In this document: positions 38,460-46,291 of the stretch, piece by piece
How positions within the stretch are numbered: the stretch's first letter is position 1
How the letters are laid out: the number at the start of each line of letters is the position of its first letter
Assembly (NCBI RefSeq): GCF_014836635.1
Contig: NZ_JACSQL010000002.1
Location: 248,001-312,000, forward strand
Length of the DNA: 64,000 nucleotides
Source of the DNA: Paenibacillus gallinarum
Lineage (GTDB): Bacteria; Bacillota; Bacilli; Paenibacillales; Paenibacillaceae
Direction of reading: 5' to 3'
Notes under the pieces: generated by a model
Seen by the model: the letters and a program-made list of their open reading frames with translations, nothing else
What the model was told of the DNA's origin: nothing
Databases searched by the model: none
Position numbers and translations under genes: made by a program

Positions 38460-39557
38460 ATGAAACAGACCCGTCCGGCGCCCGATTTTTGGCTGATCAT
38501 CTGCATTGTATCTTTACTTGCCATCGGTCTTGTAATGGTATACAGTGCGGGTTCCGTCCTGGCTTTCCGTCAATACGGCGACTCTTTCTATTTTGTAAAG
38601 AGGCAGTTGTTATTTGCGGGGCTGGGGCTAGCTGCCATGTTTTTTACTGCAAATGTGGATTATCGGATTTGGCGCAATTATGCAAAGTATATCCTTATTT
38701 TTTGTTTTATCATGCTTATTATCGTATTGATTCCCGGAGTCGGCGTTGTTCGCGGCGGAGCGAGAAGTTGGCTCGGAATCAGTTCGTTCGGTATTCAGCC
38801 CTCCGAGTTTATGAAGCTCGGGATGATCTTATTTCTGGCCAAATGGCTCAGTAAAGACCCGGCTGCAATCAAAAATTTTACATCGGGTTTATTGCCGCCG
38901 CTTGCTTTAATGGGAACCGCATTTGGTCTTATTATGCTTCAACCAGACCTTGGAACCGGCACGGTAATGATGGGAGCTTCTATGCTGATTATTTTTACGG
39001 CGGGGGCAAGAATGAAACATTTGCTGTTTCTTGGTTTGGGTGGATTAGTGGGTTTTGCTGGCCTTATCGCAGCAGCACCTTATCGTCTGCAACGGATCAC
39101 CGCTTTTCTTGATCCCTGGTCAGATCCGTTAGGTTCTGGTTATCAAATTCTCCAATCCCTATACGCGATCGGTCCGGGGGGACTGGGAGGGCTGGGTCTT
39201 GGAATGAGCCGACAGAAATATAGTTATGTTCCGGAACCGCAAACGGACTTTATTTTTTCTATTCTAGCCGAAGAACTTGGGTTTATAGGCGGCCTCATCG
39301 TACTTGTACTCTTTTTGATGCTGGTATGGAGAGGGATGCGAGTTGCGATGACGATTCCGGATGCTTTTGGAAGTCTGCTTGGGGTAGGAATTGTGGGAAT
39401 GGTTGCTGTTCAGGTAATCATTAATATTGGAGTTGTTATTGGGCTGATGCCTGTTACGGGGATCACGCTCCCATTGATCAGTTATGGAGGTTCATCTCTG
39501 ACGCTGATGCTTACAGCACTTGGAATTTTACTTAATTTATCACGTTATGCGAGGTGA
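38460..39557 (+). CDS. spoVE: SEDS peptidoglycan glycosyltransferase FtsW/SpoVE
   Basis: A 365-residue polytopic membrane protein with about ten helices, the SEDS lipid II polymerase partner of a class B PBP. Motifs: GARSWLGI, QPSEFMKLG, LQPDLGTGTV and GITLPLISYGGSS near the C-terminus. Its position between murD and murG matches spoVE of B. subtilis. If the genome has another ftsW elsewhere, this copy would be the sporulation enzyme pairing with SpoVD; with no other copy it would serve division too. Confidence 0.88.
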   Translation: MKQTRPAPDFWLIICIVSLLAIGLVMVYSAGSVLAFRQYGDSFYFVKRQLLFAGLGLAAMFFTANVDYRIWRNYAKYILIFCFIMLIIVLIPGVGVVRGGARSWLGISSFGIQPSEFMKLGMILFLAKWLSKDPAAIKNFTSGLLPPLALMGTAFGLIMLQPDLGTGTVMMGASMLIIFTAGARMKHLLFLGLGGLVGFAGLIAAAPYRLQRITAFLDPWSDPLGSGYQILQSLYAIGPGGLGGLGLGMSRQKYSYVPEPQTDFIFSILAEELGFIGGLIVLVLFLMLVWRGMRVAMTIPDAFGSLLGVGIVGMVAVQVIINIGVVIGLMPVTGITLPLISYGGSSLTLMLTALGILLNLSRYAR

Positions 39558-39565
39558 CGGTATTC

Positions 39566-40672
39566 ATGCGCGTTGTACTTACTGGCGGCGGGACAGGCGG
39601 ACATATTTATCCGGCTGTTGCTGTCGCAAGACAATTAGAATCAGAAGATAAAACGGCGGAATTTTTATATATCGGAGGTAAAAAGGGGCTGGAAAGCAAA
39701 CTTGTTCCACAAGAGAACATCCCTTTTAAATCGATTGAAATATCTGGTTTTAAAAGAAAACTATCGTTTGATAATGTGAAAACGATCCTTCGTTTTCTTG
39801 AAGCTGTAAAGGAATCCAGAAAAATGCTGAAGGAATTTAAACCGGATGTAGTGGTAGGTACTGGCGGTTATGTATGCGGTCCTGTTGTGTATGCTGCAGC
39901 AAAACTAGGTATCCCAACCATTATACATGAACAAAATGCGATTCCTGGGCTCACTAACAAGTTTTTGAGTCGGTATGTCGATACGGTGGCTGTTAGCTTT
40001 GAAGGGGCTGAGAAAGCCTTCTCTTCAGCTAAGAACACCATCTACACCGGTAATCCCCGTGCTACTACGGTACAACATGCAAACCCAGAGCGTGGATTTG
40101 CATCGCTAGGTATTCCGAAAGGAAGCAAAGTGGTGCTAGTAGTAGGCGGTAGCAGAGGAGCCAAAGCAATCAATGATGCAATGATCGAAATGGCTGAGCA
40201 GCTGAAGAACTTAGGCGAAGTTCATGTGGTATACGTAACAGGAGACGGCTATTATGAATCAACGCTTCAGGCAATAAAAGAACGTTTGGGACATATTCCA
40301 AGTCAACTACATGTTCTCCCATACGTGCATAACATGCCTGAGGTTCTCGCAGCTACCTCGTTAATCGTTAACCGGGCCGGCGCTTCTTTTCTTGCGGAGA
40401 TTACATCGCTTGGAATTCCTGCTATTCTCATTCCTTCTCCGAATGTAACCAATAACCATCAAGAAGCGAATGCAAGAACGCTTGAAAAAGCGGGAGCGGC
40501 TCGGATGCTGCTTGAGAAGGATCTTACGGGTATTACCTTATTCCAAAATATTGAAGAGGTAATGAAAGACGAAAAAGTTCAGCGTTCCATGATGGAAGCT
40601 TCCAAACGTCTGGGAAAACCGGATTCTGCCTCCGTATTAGTAGCTGAAATGAAACGTATTGCGACAAAATAA
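39566..40672 (+). CDS. murG: Lipid II synthase MurG (GlcNAc transferase)
   Basis: A 368-residue peripheral membrane GT28 enzyme adding GlcNAc to lipid I. N-terminal GGGTGGHIYPA, VVGTGGYVCGP, HEQNAIPGLTN, and GGSRGAKAIN and NRAGASFLAEIT in the C-terminal half. The ATG at 39566 is preferred over an overlapping GTG at 39554, which is within the ribosome binding site GAGGTGA; ftsW ends at 39557. In B. subtilis murB follows; here a 337-bp gap and murA follow. Confidence 0.95.
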   Translation: MRVVLTGGGTGGHIYPAVAVARQLESEDKTAEFLYIGGKKGLESKLVPQENIPFKSIEISGFKRKLSFDNVKTILRFLEAVKESRKMLKEFKPDVVVGTGGYVCGPVVYAAAKLGIPTIIHEQNAIPGLTNKFLSRYVDTVAVSFEGAEKAFSSAKNTIYTGNPRATTVQHANPERGFASLGIPKGSKVVLVVGGSRGAKAINDAMIEMAEQLKNLGEVHVVYVTGDGYYESTLQAIKERLGHIPSQLHVLPYVHNMPEVLAATSLIVNRAGASFLAEITSLGIPAILIPSPNVTNNHQEANARTLEKAGAARMLLEKDLTGITLFQNIEEVMKDEKVQRSMMEASKRLGKPDSASVLVAEMKRIATK

Positions 40673-40718
40673 TAATGAAATATAAAAGTCTCCAGGTAAC
40701 GTAAAACTGTCCTAGGCG

Positions 40719-40769
40719 ATTGTCACACACAAGGTACTCTTTACATAAGATACCTTATCAATTGTGACA
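40719..40769 (+). repeat. Nested inverted repeat between murG and murA
   Basis: Outer arms TGTCACA (40721-40727) and TGTGACA (40763-40769); inner arms AAGGTA (40731-40736) and TACCTT (40751-40756). A further direct copy of TGTCACA lies at 40802-40808 in a possible promoter spacer. No T-run follows, so it is not an obvious terminator. Confidence 0.6.
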
Positions 40770-40790
40770 TTCACCTTTTGGACGAAGTAA

Positions 40791-40819
40791 TTGTCCGGGT
40801 GTGTCACAAACAATACTAT
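40791..40819 (+). promoter_or_regulatory. Possible promoter for murA-divIB
   Basis: TTGTCC (40791-40796), 17-bp spacer, TACTAT (40814-40819); each hexamer matches consensus at four of six positions. TGTCACA sits in the spacer. Confidence 0.45.
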
Positions 40820-40835
40820 TATCCGCTGAACTGAC

Positions 40836-40979
40836 TTGAAAGGAATTGCGAAGCAGCGCCAATATCGCGGTGATGCGCATCCTGGAAAGGAACAGCAGAG
40901 GACGTTCTACCTTGTGGACGCTTATCGATCAGGCGATGAAATGGACGGTATAAGCCAGGTCGAAGCGATCAAGAACTAG
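40836..40979 (+). CDS. Possible short ORF between murG and murA (47 codons)
   Basis: An open frame from TTG at 40836 to TAG at 40977 encodes a hydrophilic 47-residue peptide (KGIAKQRQYRGDAHPGKEQQ and so on). No convincing ribosome binding site precedes the TTG. I do not recognise it. The rest of the 40673-41009 gap holds the inverted repeat and the possible promoter listed separately. Confidence 0.2.
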   Translation: MKGIAKQRQYRGDAHPGKEQQRTFYLVDAYRSGDEMDGISQVEAIKN

Positions 40980-41009
40980 GGTGAACGGGTAAACTCGGAG
41001 GTGATACAC

Positions 41010-42281
41010 TTGGACAAATTGGTGATTGAAGGCGGGAAACCCCTATCAGGATCCATACGTATCCATGGAGCTAAAAATGCTGCTTTGCCTATCATGGCAG
41101 CAAGTTTACTTGCAGAAGGAAACACGCAGCTCCATAATGTACCTCATTTGCTCGACATTGAGGTGATGTTGCACATTTTAGAACGGCTCGGATGTGGTGC
41201 AAAGCATGACTTAGGGAAAGTAACGATTGATACTTCCTTAGTCAGTTCTGCAAGAGTACCGGAAGACTTAATGAGCAAGATGCGCTCCTCTATTTTTTTA
41301 ATGGGTCCTTTGCTTGCAAGATTTGGAGAAGTGTCCATCTATCAGCCTGGAGGATGTGCAATTGGAGAAAGAAAGATAGATCTGCATTTGAGGGGGCTCG
41401 AGGCGCTGGGTGCGGTTATTGAGGAGAAAGATTCTCAGATTACCTGCCGTGCTAAGAAACTTATTGGTGCAGATGTACAACTTGATTTTCCAAGTGTTGG
41501 AGCTACGGAGAATATTATGATGGCTGCTGCGACAGCCAAAGGGACGACAACGATTACGAATGCAGCAAGAGAACCCGAAATTCAGGATCTTCAAAATTTC
41601 CTGAACGCGATGGGTGCAAACATTATCGGGGCGGGCACAAGTACGATTACGATTCATGGAGTCGAACGTTTAACCTCATGTACCTATGAGATTATACCGG
41701 ACCGGATTGTGGCAGGAACGGTTCTGATTGCAGCTGCTGCAACAAGGGGAAATGTCACACTTACTCACTGCAATCCTGCACACTTAAATTCTCTTATCCA
41801 TGTACTGAAGCGCGCCGGTGTTCAAACAAGTGTATGCAATGATATAATAAACGTAAGCTGTTTGGGGCGACCTAAAGCGGTTGATCGTATTGTTACTTCA
41901 CCATACCCTTCGTTTCCTACAGATCTTCAGTCTCAGGTTATGGTGTTACTCAGTTTGGCAGATGGATTTAGTGTTATGAAAGAGACCGTCTTCGAAGCAA
42001 GATTTAAGCATGTTGATGAACTGAATGTAATGGGTGCTGATATTTCTGTCGATATGAACGCAGCTTTTATACGTGGTGTTCCACGGCTTTATGGAGCCAC
42101 AGTAGAAGCAACAGATTTACGCGCTGGTGCTGCACTTGTTATTGCAGGGCTTGCCGCACAAGGAAGAACAGTCGTTGAACAAGTGCATCATATTGATCGG
42201 GGTTATGATCGGATTGAGCAGTTGTTTCAATCACTCGGGGCTTCTGTGGAACGTCAGCCGGTGAGTTTTGTTGCACCGTAA
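41010..42281 (+). CDS. murA: UDP-GlcNAc 1-carboxyvinyltransferase MurA
   Basis: A 423-residue cytoplasmic enzyme transferring enolpyruvate to UDP-GlcNAc, the first committed step of wall synthesis and the fosfomycin target. KNAALPIMAA at the N-terminus, catalytic loop PGGCAIG with C116 (so fosfomycin-sensitive type), and TDLRAGAALVIAGL near the C-terminus. The TTG start at 41010 is behind CGGAGGTG; a GTG at 41001 lies within that site. It occupies the dcw slot where murB is found in B. subtilis. Confidence 0.94.
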   Translation: MDKLVIEGGKPLSGSIRIHGAKNAALPIMAASLLAEGNTQLHNVPHLLDIEVMLHILERLGCGAKHDLGKVTIDTSLVSSARVPEDLMSKMRSSIFLMGPLLARFGEVSIYQPGGCAIGERKIDLHLRGLEALGAVIEEKDSQITCRAKKLIGADVQLDFPSVGATENIMMAAATAKGTTTITNAAREPEIQDLQNFLNAMGANIIGAGTSTITIHGVERLTSCTYEIIPDRIVAGTVLIAAAATRGNVTLTHCNPAHLNSLIHVLKRAGVQTSVCNDIINVSCLGRPKAVDRIVTSPYPSFPTDLQSQVMVLLSLADGFSVMKETVFEARFKHVDELNVMGADISVDMNAAFIRGVPRLYGATVEATDLRAGAALVIAGLAAQGRTVVEQVHHIDRGYDRIEQLFQSLGASVERQPVSFVAP

Positions 42282-42364
42282 TTGTTATCATCCTGGTCAG
42301 TGAGAATAACTATGCTTATATATATTCCAATCAGTTTCATTTTAAGCACAAACTTGCCTTGAAA

Positions 42365-42385
42365 GTCCCCTCTTTTTGAGGGGAC
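42365..42385 (+). other. Strong hairpin before divIB
   Basis: GTCCCCTC-ttttt-GAGGGGAC, 8-bp perfect stem. Only AATAGGGCTTTTA follows, so it is a weak terminator at best; it may act in attenuation or mRNA processing between murA and divIB. Confidence 0.6.
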
Positions 42386-42412
42386 AATAGGGCTTTTATG
42401 GAGCGGAGATTT

Positions 42413-43177
42413 ATGCCAAAAAATCAATTGCCCGCTCTCAAAAAAGAGAGCATGCCAAAACGTAAAACAAGCCGTAAATTGATCACGATCTTAATCCTTT
42501 TATTCATTGCTATACTTGCTGCCATATTTTTCAGATCACCAGTTAGCAAAATTTCTCAGGTTCAGATTGATGGGAATGTGTTTACTACTAAAGATGAGAT
42601 TTTAGCAAAGAGCGGCCTTCAAGTGGGTAATCCGTTTTTTAGTGATAATGGCAGTGATATAGAGAAGAAGTTGGAAGAGATTGCTTCTGTATCTGAGGCA
42701 ACAGTGGACAAGCAGTTCCCAGGTACAATAGTAATTCACATTAAAGAATACGATCCAGTAGCTTACGAACTGGCTGCAGACGGACAGCTTCATGCAATTT
42801 TATCCAGTGGAGTGAGTGTTACGCTTCCTGGTAGCGGAATGGCAGTAGAAAAACCGATTTTGACACATTGGGAGGATAGCGATCCGCTAAAGACAGAGTT
42901 ATCTGAGGTACTTAAAAACATACCTAATGAACTCACTACAGATATTTCCGAAATTATGCCATCGCCTACCCCATCGTTTCCAGATCGGATTAAAATCTAC
43001 ACGAAATCACAGTTTGAAGTCATTACTACGGTTTCTTTATTAGAAGAGAAGGTAAGCTACTTGAATCAAGTGATTGAAACGGAAAAGCCAGGGATAATCA
43101 CCATGCTTGAAGCAGATGCCTATGAACCTTTTATTCCAGACACAGCGGAAGATGAGGAATTAGAGACAGGTGAATAA
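42413..43177 (+). CDS. divIB: Cell division protein DivIB/FtsQ
   Basis: A 254-residue bitopic protein: basic cytoplasmic N-terminus (about 1-27), membrane helix (about 28-46), then an extracellular POTRA domain (ISQVQIDGNVFTTKDEIL) and beta domain, ending in an acidic tail (DTAEDEELETGE). It forms the divisome core with FtsL and DivIC. The ATG at 42413 follows GCGGAG; an in-frame ATG at 42398 lies before that site. Confidence 0.9.
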   Translation: MPKNQLPALKKESMPKRKTSRKLITILILLFIAILAAIFFRSPVSKISQVQIDGNVFTTKDEILAKSGLQVGNPFFSDNGSDIEKKLEEIASVSEATVDKQFPGTIVIHIKEYDPVAYELAADGQLHAILSSGVSVTLPGSGMAVEKPILTHWEDSDPLKTELSEVLKNIPNELTTDISEIMPSPTPSFPDRIKIYTKSQFEVITTVSLLEEKVSYLNQVIETEKPGIITMLEADAYEPFIPDTAEDEELETGE

Positions 43178-43449
43178 CCTAAATTTTTGCAATTATAATG
43201 GAAAACAATGGACATGTGAAGATAGCACTTTCTGATCGTATAAAAAAATGTTACACTTTACACTATATGCATCTTGCTTTTATTTCCTTCTTTTTTCTTT
43301 AAAATTTGACTAGAATCGTTTGTGACGGTTAAACTCGTGAACAAACTTAGAGACAATTAGGAGACATGTCTCATTTCAACCTGAGTAAAGGCAGTTGGTA
43401 TGAGCTTCTTATCTCCATATGAAGGCACCCAAAAAATTTGTTGAAAAAA

Positions 43450-43475
43450 GAGGGAAAGCCTTAAACGTGTTGAAT
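43450..43475 (+). promoter_or_regulatory. Candidate SigH-type promoter of ftsAZ
   Basis: GAGGGAAAG (43450-43458), 12-bp spacer, TGAAT (43471-43475), close to the SigH consensus (RWAGGAWWT-N12-HGAAT) with two mismatches in the -35. The 358-bp gap 43178-43535 otherwise shows AT-rich sequence and no ORF that I can support. Confidence 0.5.
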
Positions 43476-43535
43476 ATGTAGAGAGTGTTTGTTTAAAAGA
43501 ACGTATATTAATCGGAGTCAGGAGGTGCCACAGAC

Positions 43536-44807
43536 TTGAGCAACAATGACATCATTGTTAGTTTGGACATCGGTACATCCAAAGTTCGGGCTATTATTGG
43601 GGAAATTAATAATGGAACCTTTAATATTATTGGAGTTGGATCTGCCGACTCAGAAGGAATTCGTAAAGGTGCAATTGTAGACATTGACCAGACTGTACAA
43701 TCTATCCGCAATGCAGTAGATCACGCGGAACGTATGGTCGGTATTCAAATATCCGAAGTTTATGTCGGGATCTCTGGAAATCATATCGGGCTTATGACAA
43801 GTCACGGTGTTGTGGCAGTATCAAATGAGGACCGCGAGATCGGTGAAGAAGACATGGAACGGGTGTTGAAAGCAGCAGAAGTCATCGCGATCCCGCCGGA
43901 ACGTGAGATCATAGATGTAGTGGCAAGGCAGTATGTAGTAGATGGTCTTGAAGGAATTCAGGATCCTCGCGGTATGATCGGTGTTAGGCTTGAAGTAGAA
44001 GCGACGATCATTACAGGGGCGAAGACTGCCATACATAACTTGTTGCGCTGCGTTGAGAAATCAGGACTGAAAGTTAAAGATCTGGTGCTCATGTCTCTTG
44101 GAGCAGGGCTTTTGTCCTTATCCAAAGATGAAAAAGGAATGGGTTCTGTACTGGTTGATATCGGTGCAGGAATGACCACAATTGCTGTGTTTGAAGAAGG
44201 ATCCATGGTTGCAACTTCGACACTTCCAATTGGTGGTGAGTTTGTTACTAACGATATTGCTTACGGACTGCGAACCTTGACAGAGCAAGCTGAGAAGGTC
44301 AAGCTTAAGTATGGTTGTGCTTGGCTGGATGATGCAGCTAGTGATGTAGTATTCAAAGTAACGCGTATTGGCAGTAACGTGGATAAAGAATTTACTCAGG
44401 AAGATTTGGCAGCGATCATAGAACCTCGTGTGCAGGAAATCTTCCAATTAATTCATCAAGAAGTGAAGCGACTGGGTTATACAGAGCTACCTGGAGGTTA
44501 TATACTAACAGGCGGTACTGTAGCGATGCCAGGTGTGTTACAGGTTGCTAGACACGAACTTGCTGCTTCAGTTAGAATCGCAGTGCCGGATTATATCGGT
44601 GTAAGGGATCCAGGCTATACGAGCGGTGTGGGGATTTTGCATAACGTCATTCGCGGTATCAAAATAAGACCAGCGAATAATAATCCCGGTGGCGGAAGCA
44701 ATAACAAGAAACCAACCAATCGAGTTAAGCCGAATCCGGCTCCGGAAGAAGAACAAAAACCGGGGTTTTTCGAACGCATAAAAAATATGTTCAGTGAATT
44801 GATATAG
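43536..44807 (+). CDS. ftsA: Cell division protein FtsA
   Basis: A 423-residue actin-like ATPase tethering FtsZ to the membrane. SLDIGTSKVRAIIGE (phosphate-1), GISGNHI in the 1C domain, VDIGAGMTT (phosphate-2) and LTGGTVAMPGV (adenosine motif). A flexible Gly/Asn/Pro/Lys linker (about 375-405) precedes the C-terminal amphipathic membrane helix FFERIKNMFSELI. TTG start behind CAGGAGGTGCC. Confidence 0.95.
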   Translation: MSNNDIIVSLDIGTSKVRAIIGEINNGTFNIIGVGSADSEGIRKGAIVDIDQTVQSIRNAVDHAERMVGIQISEVYVGISGNHIGLMTSHGVVAVSNEDREIGEEDMERVLKAAEVIAIPPEREIIDVVARQYVVDGLEGIQDPRGMIGVRLEVEATIITGAKTAIHNLLRCVEKSGLKVKDLVLMSLGAGLLSLSKDEKGMGSVLVDIGAGMTTIAVFEEGSMVATSTLPIGGEFVTNDIAYGLRTLTEQAEKVKLKYGCAWLDDAASDVVFKVTRIGSNVDKEFTQEDLAAIIEPRVQEIFQLIHQEVKRLGYTELPGGYILTGGTVAMPGVLQVARHELAASVRIAVPDYIGVRDPGYTSGVGILHNVIRGIKIRPANNNPGGGSNNKKPTNRVKPNPAPEEEQKPGFFERIKNMFSELI

Positions 44808-44813
44808 CATGTC

Positions 44814-44905
44814 TGAATCCATTTCATAGATCCTTGAACGATTCGTTTTCGAGTGATCTTTACGAAATGGTATTGTTCGTCGATATATGAAATGGTCTGG
44901 ATTCA
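44814..44905 (+). repeat. Long inverted repeat between ftsA and ftsZ
   Basis: TGAATCCATTTCATA (44814-44828) is the reverse complement of TATGAAAT plus GGATTCA in the right arm (44886-44905), with a 5-nt insertion GGTCT there. Inside, GAACGAT (44836-44842) can pair with ATTGTTC (44872-44878). It would form an extended mRNA structure across nearly the whole ftsA-ftsZ spacer, with no T-run. Confidence 0.75.
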
Positions 44906-44959
44906 TTTTCGGAACGTGGACGAGCCATCCATGCACACATGAGGGGGAGATGGAAAAGT

Positions 44960-46084
44960 ATGTTGGAATTTGATTTCGATATGGAGAGCTTGGCTCAGAT
45001 AAAAGTAATAGGTGTCGGTGGCGGCGGAAGCAATGCTGTTAACCGAATGATTGAGAATGGTGTGCAAGGAGTCGAATTCATTACGGTGAATACGGATGCT
45101 CAAGCACTACATTTAGCCCGCTCAGAACACAAGCTTCAAATCGGTGATAAACTTACAAGAGGACTTGGCGCTGGTGCCAATCCAGAAGTAGGTAAAAAAG
45201 CTGCAGAGGAGTCTCGTGATCTGATTGCGAATACCTTAAAAGGTGCGGACATGGTGTTCGTTACTGCTGGTATGGGCGGAGGTACAGGAACAGGTGCTGC
45301 TCCTGTTATCGCTGAAATCGCTAAAGAGTGCGGTGCGTTAACGGTTGGTGTGGTTACACGTCCATTTACATTCGAAGGACGTAAACGTTCCAATCAAGCA
45401 GAGCACGGTATTGAAGCTCTCAAAGAAAAAGTAGATACACTGATTGTTATTCCAAATGATCGTTTGCTTGAGATCGTAGACAAAAAGACTCCGATGCTTG
45501 AAGCTTTCCGCGAAGCAGATAATGTTCTTCGCCAAGCAGTACAAGGTATCTCTGACTTGATCGCAGTTCCGGGTCTAATCAACCTTGACTTTGCCGATGT
45601 TAAGACCATTATGACAGAACGCGGTTCTGCACTCATGGGTATCGGTATGGCCACTGGAGAGAATCGTGCTGCAGAAGCTGCACGCAAAGCAATTATGAGT
45701 CCGCTTCTTGAGACTTCGATTGAAGGAGCACGCGGTGTGATCATGAACATTACAGGCGGTTCTAACCTGTCCTTGTATGAAGTGAATGAAGCAGCCGAGA
45801 TTGTGACTTCTGCTTCCGATCCGGAAGTAAATATGATCTTTGGTGCGATCATCGACGAAAACCTGAAAGAGGAAATCAAAGTTACGGTTATTGCGACAGG
45901 ATTCGAGAATAAGCCGGATCCTAGCCCGCAGCCTACTCGCAAGCCGGTTCAATCTGCTGAACCGCAAGAGAGTCGTCCATCGAACCTGAAACCGTTCAGT
46001 AATGGACCGGGTTCGGATCAACTTGATATTCCAACTTTCTTACGTAATCGCTCAAGAAATAATGGCGGCAATCATAACGAATAA
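44960..46084 (+). CDS. ftsZ: Cell division protein FtsZ
   Basis: A 374-residue tubulin-like GTPase that forms the Z-ring. [15 protein letters not shown], the tubulin signature [10 protein letters not shown] near 103, the T7 loop [11 protein letters not shown], a variable Pro/Gln/Asn linker (about 320-355), and the C-terminal peptide [11 protein letters not shown] that binds FtsA and SepF. Start chosen at the ATG ten bases after GAGGGGGAGA. Followed by a very strong terminator. Confidence 0.97.
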   Translation: MLEFDFDMESLAQIKVIGVGGGGSNAVNRMIENGVQGVEFITVNTDAQALHLARSEHKLQIGDKLTRGLGAGANPEVGKKAAEESRDLIANTLKGADMVFVTAGMGGGTGTGAAPVIAEIAKECGALTVGVVTRPFTFEGRKRSNQAEHGIEALKEKVDTLIVIPNDRLLEIVDKKTPMLEAFREADNVLRQAVQGISDLIAVPGLINLDFADVKTIMTERGSALMGIGMATGENRAAEAARKAIMSPLLETSIEGARGVIMNITGGSNLSLYEVNEAAEIVTSASDPEVNMIFGAIIDENLKEEIKVTVIATGFENKPDPSPQPTRKPVQSAEPQESRPSNLKPFSNGPGSDQLDIPTFLRNRSRNNGGNHNE

Positions 46085-46130
46085 TAGACTTTCTATGAAT
46101 AACGAACAGCAGTCCTTTAGAATGCTGTCA

Positions 46131-46178
46131 GACTGTAGACAAACTAGCCTAAAACTAGTTTGTCTACAGTCTTTTTTA
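46131..46178 (+). terminator. Strong Rho-independent terminator after ftsZ
   Basis: GACTGTAGACAAACTAG pairs perfectly with CTAGTTTGTCTACAGTC (17 bp) around a 7-nt loop, followed by TTTTTTATTTT. It separates division genes from the sporulation block. Confidence 0.93.
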
Positions 46179-46186
46179 TTTTCTTT

Positions 46187-46253
46187 TACGACAAAAAAAG
46201 TACCAATTACTTCCCACGTTTAGACAGACTTTGAGATATCTTCTCCTTATACT
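46187..46253 (+). promoter_or_regulatory. Spo0A-type spoIIGA promoter with 21-bp spacing
   Basis: TAGACA (46221-46226) and TATACT (46248-46253) are separated by 21 bp instead of 17, as in the Spo0A-activated B. subtilis spoIIG promoter (22 bp). A one-mismatch 0A box (TACGACAAA, reverse of TTTGTCGTA) lies at 46187-46195. Confidence 0.6.
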
Positions 46254-46291
46254 GAATGTATTCATGATTTACGTAAGGCAGGTGAGAGGAC

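Noticed and set aside
38450..38854. + strand ORF overlapping the start of ftsW/spoVE
   Set aside because: Different frame from the strongly conserved SEDS protein and Cys/Arg-rich; overlap artefact.
40719..40769. Rex or CRP/FNR operator reading of the TTGTGACA half-sites
   Set aside because: Arm spacing does not match TTGTGA-N6-TCACAA or the CRP spacing; left as an unassigned inverted repeat.
45394..45942. - strand ORF (182 codons) opposite ftsZ
   Set aside because: Antisense to the conserved GTPase domain; no independent support.
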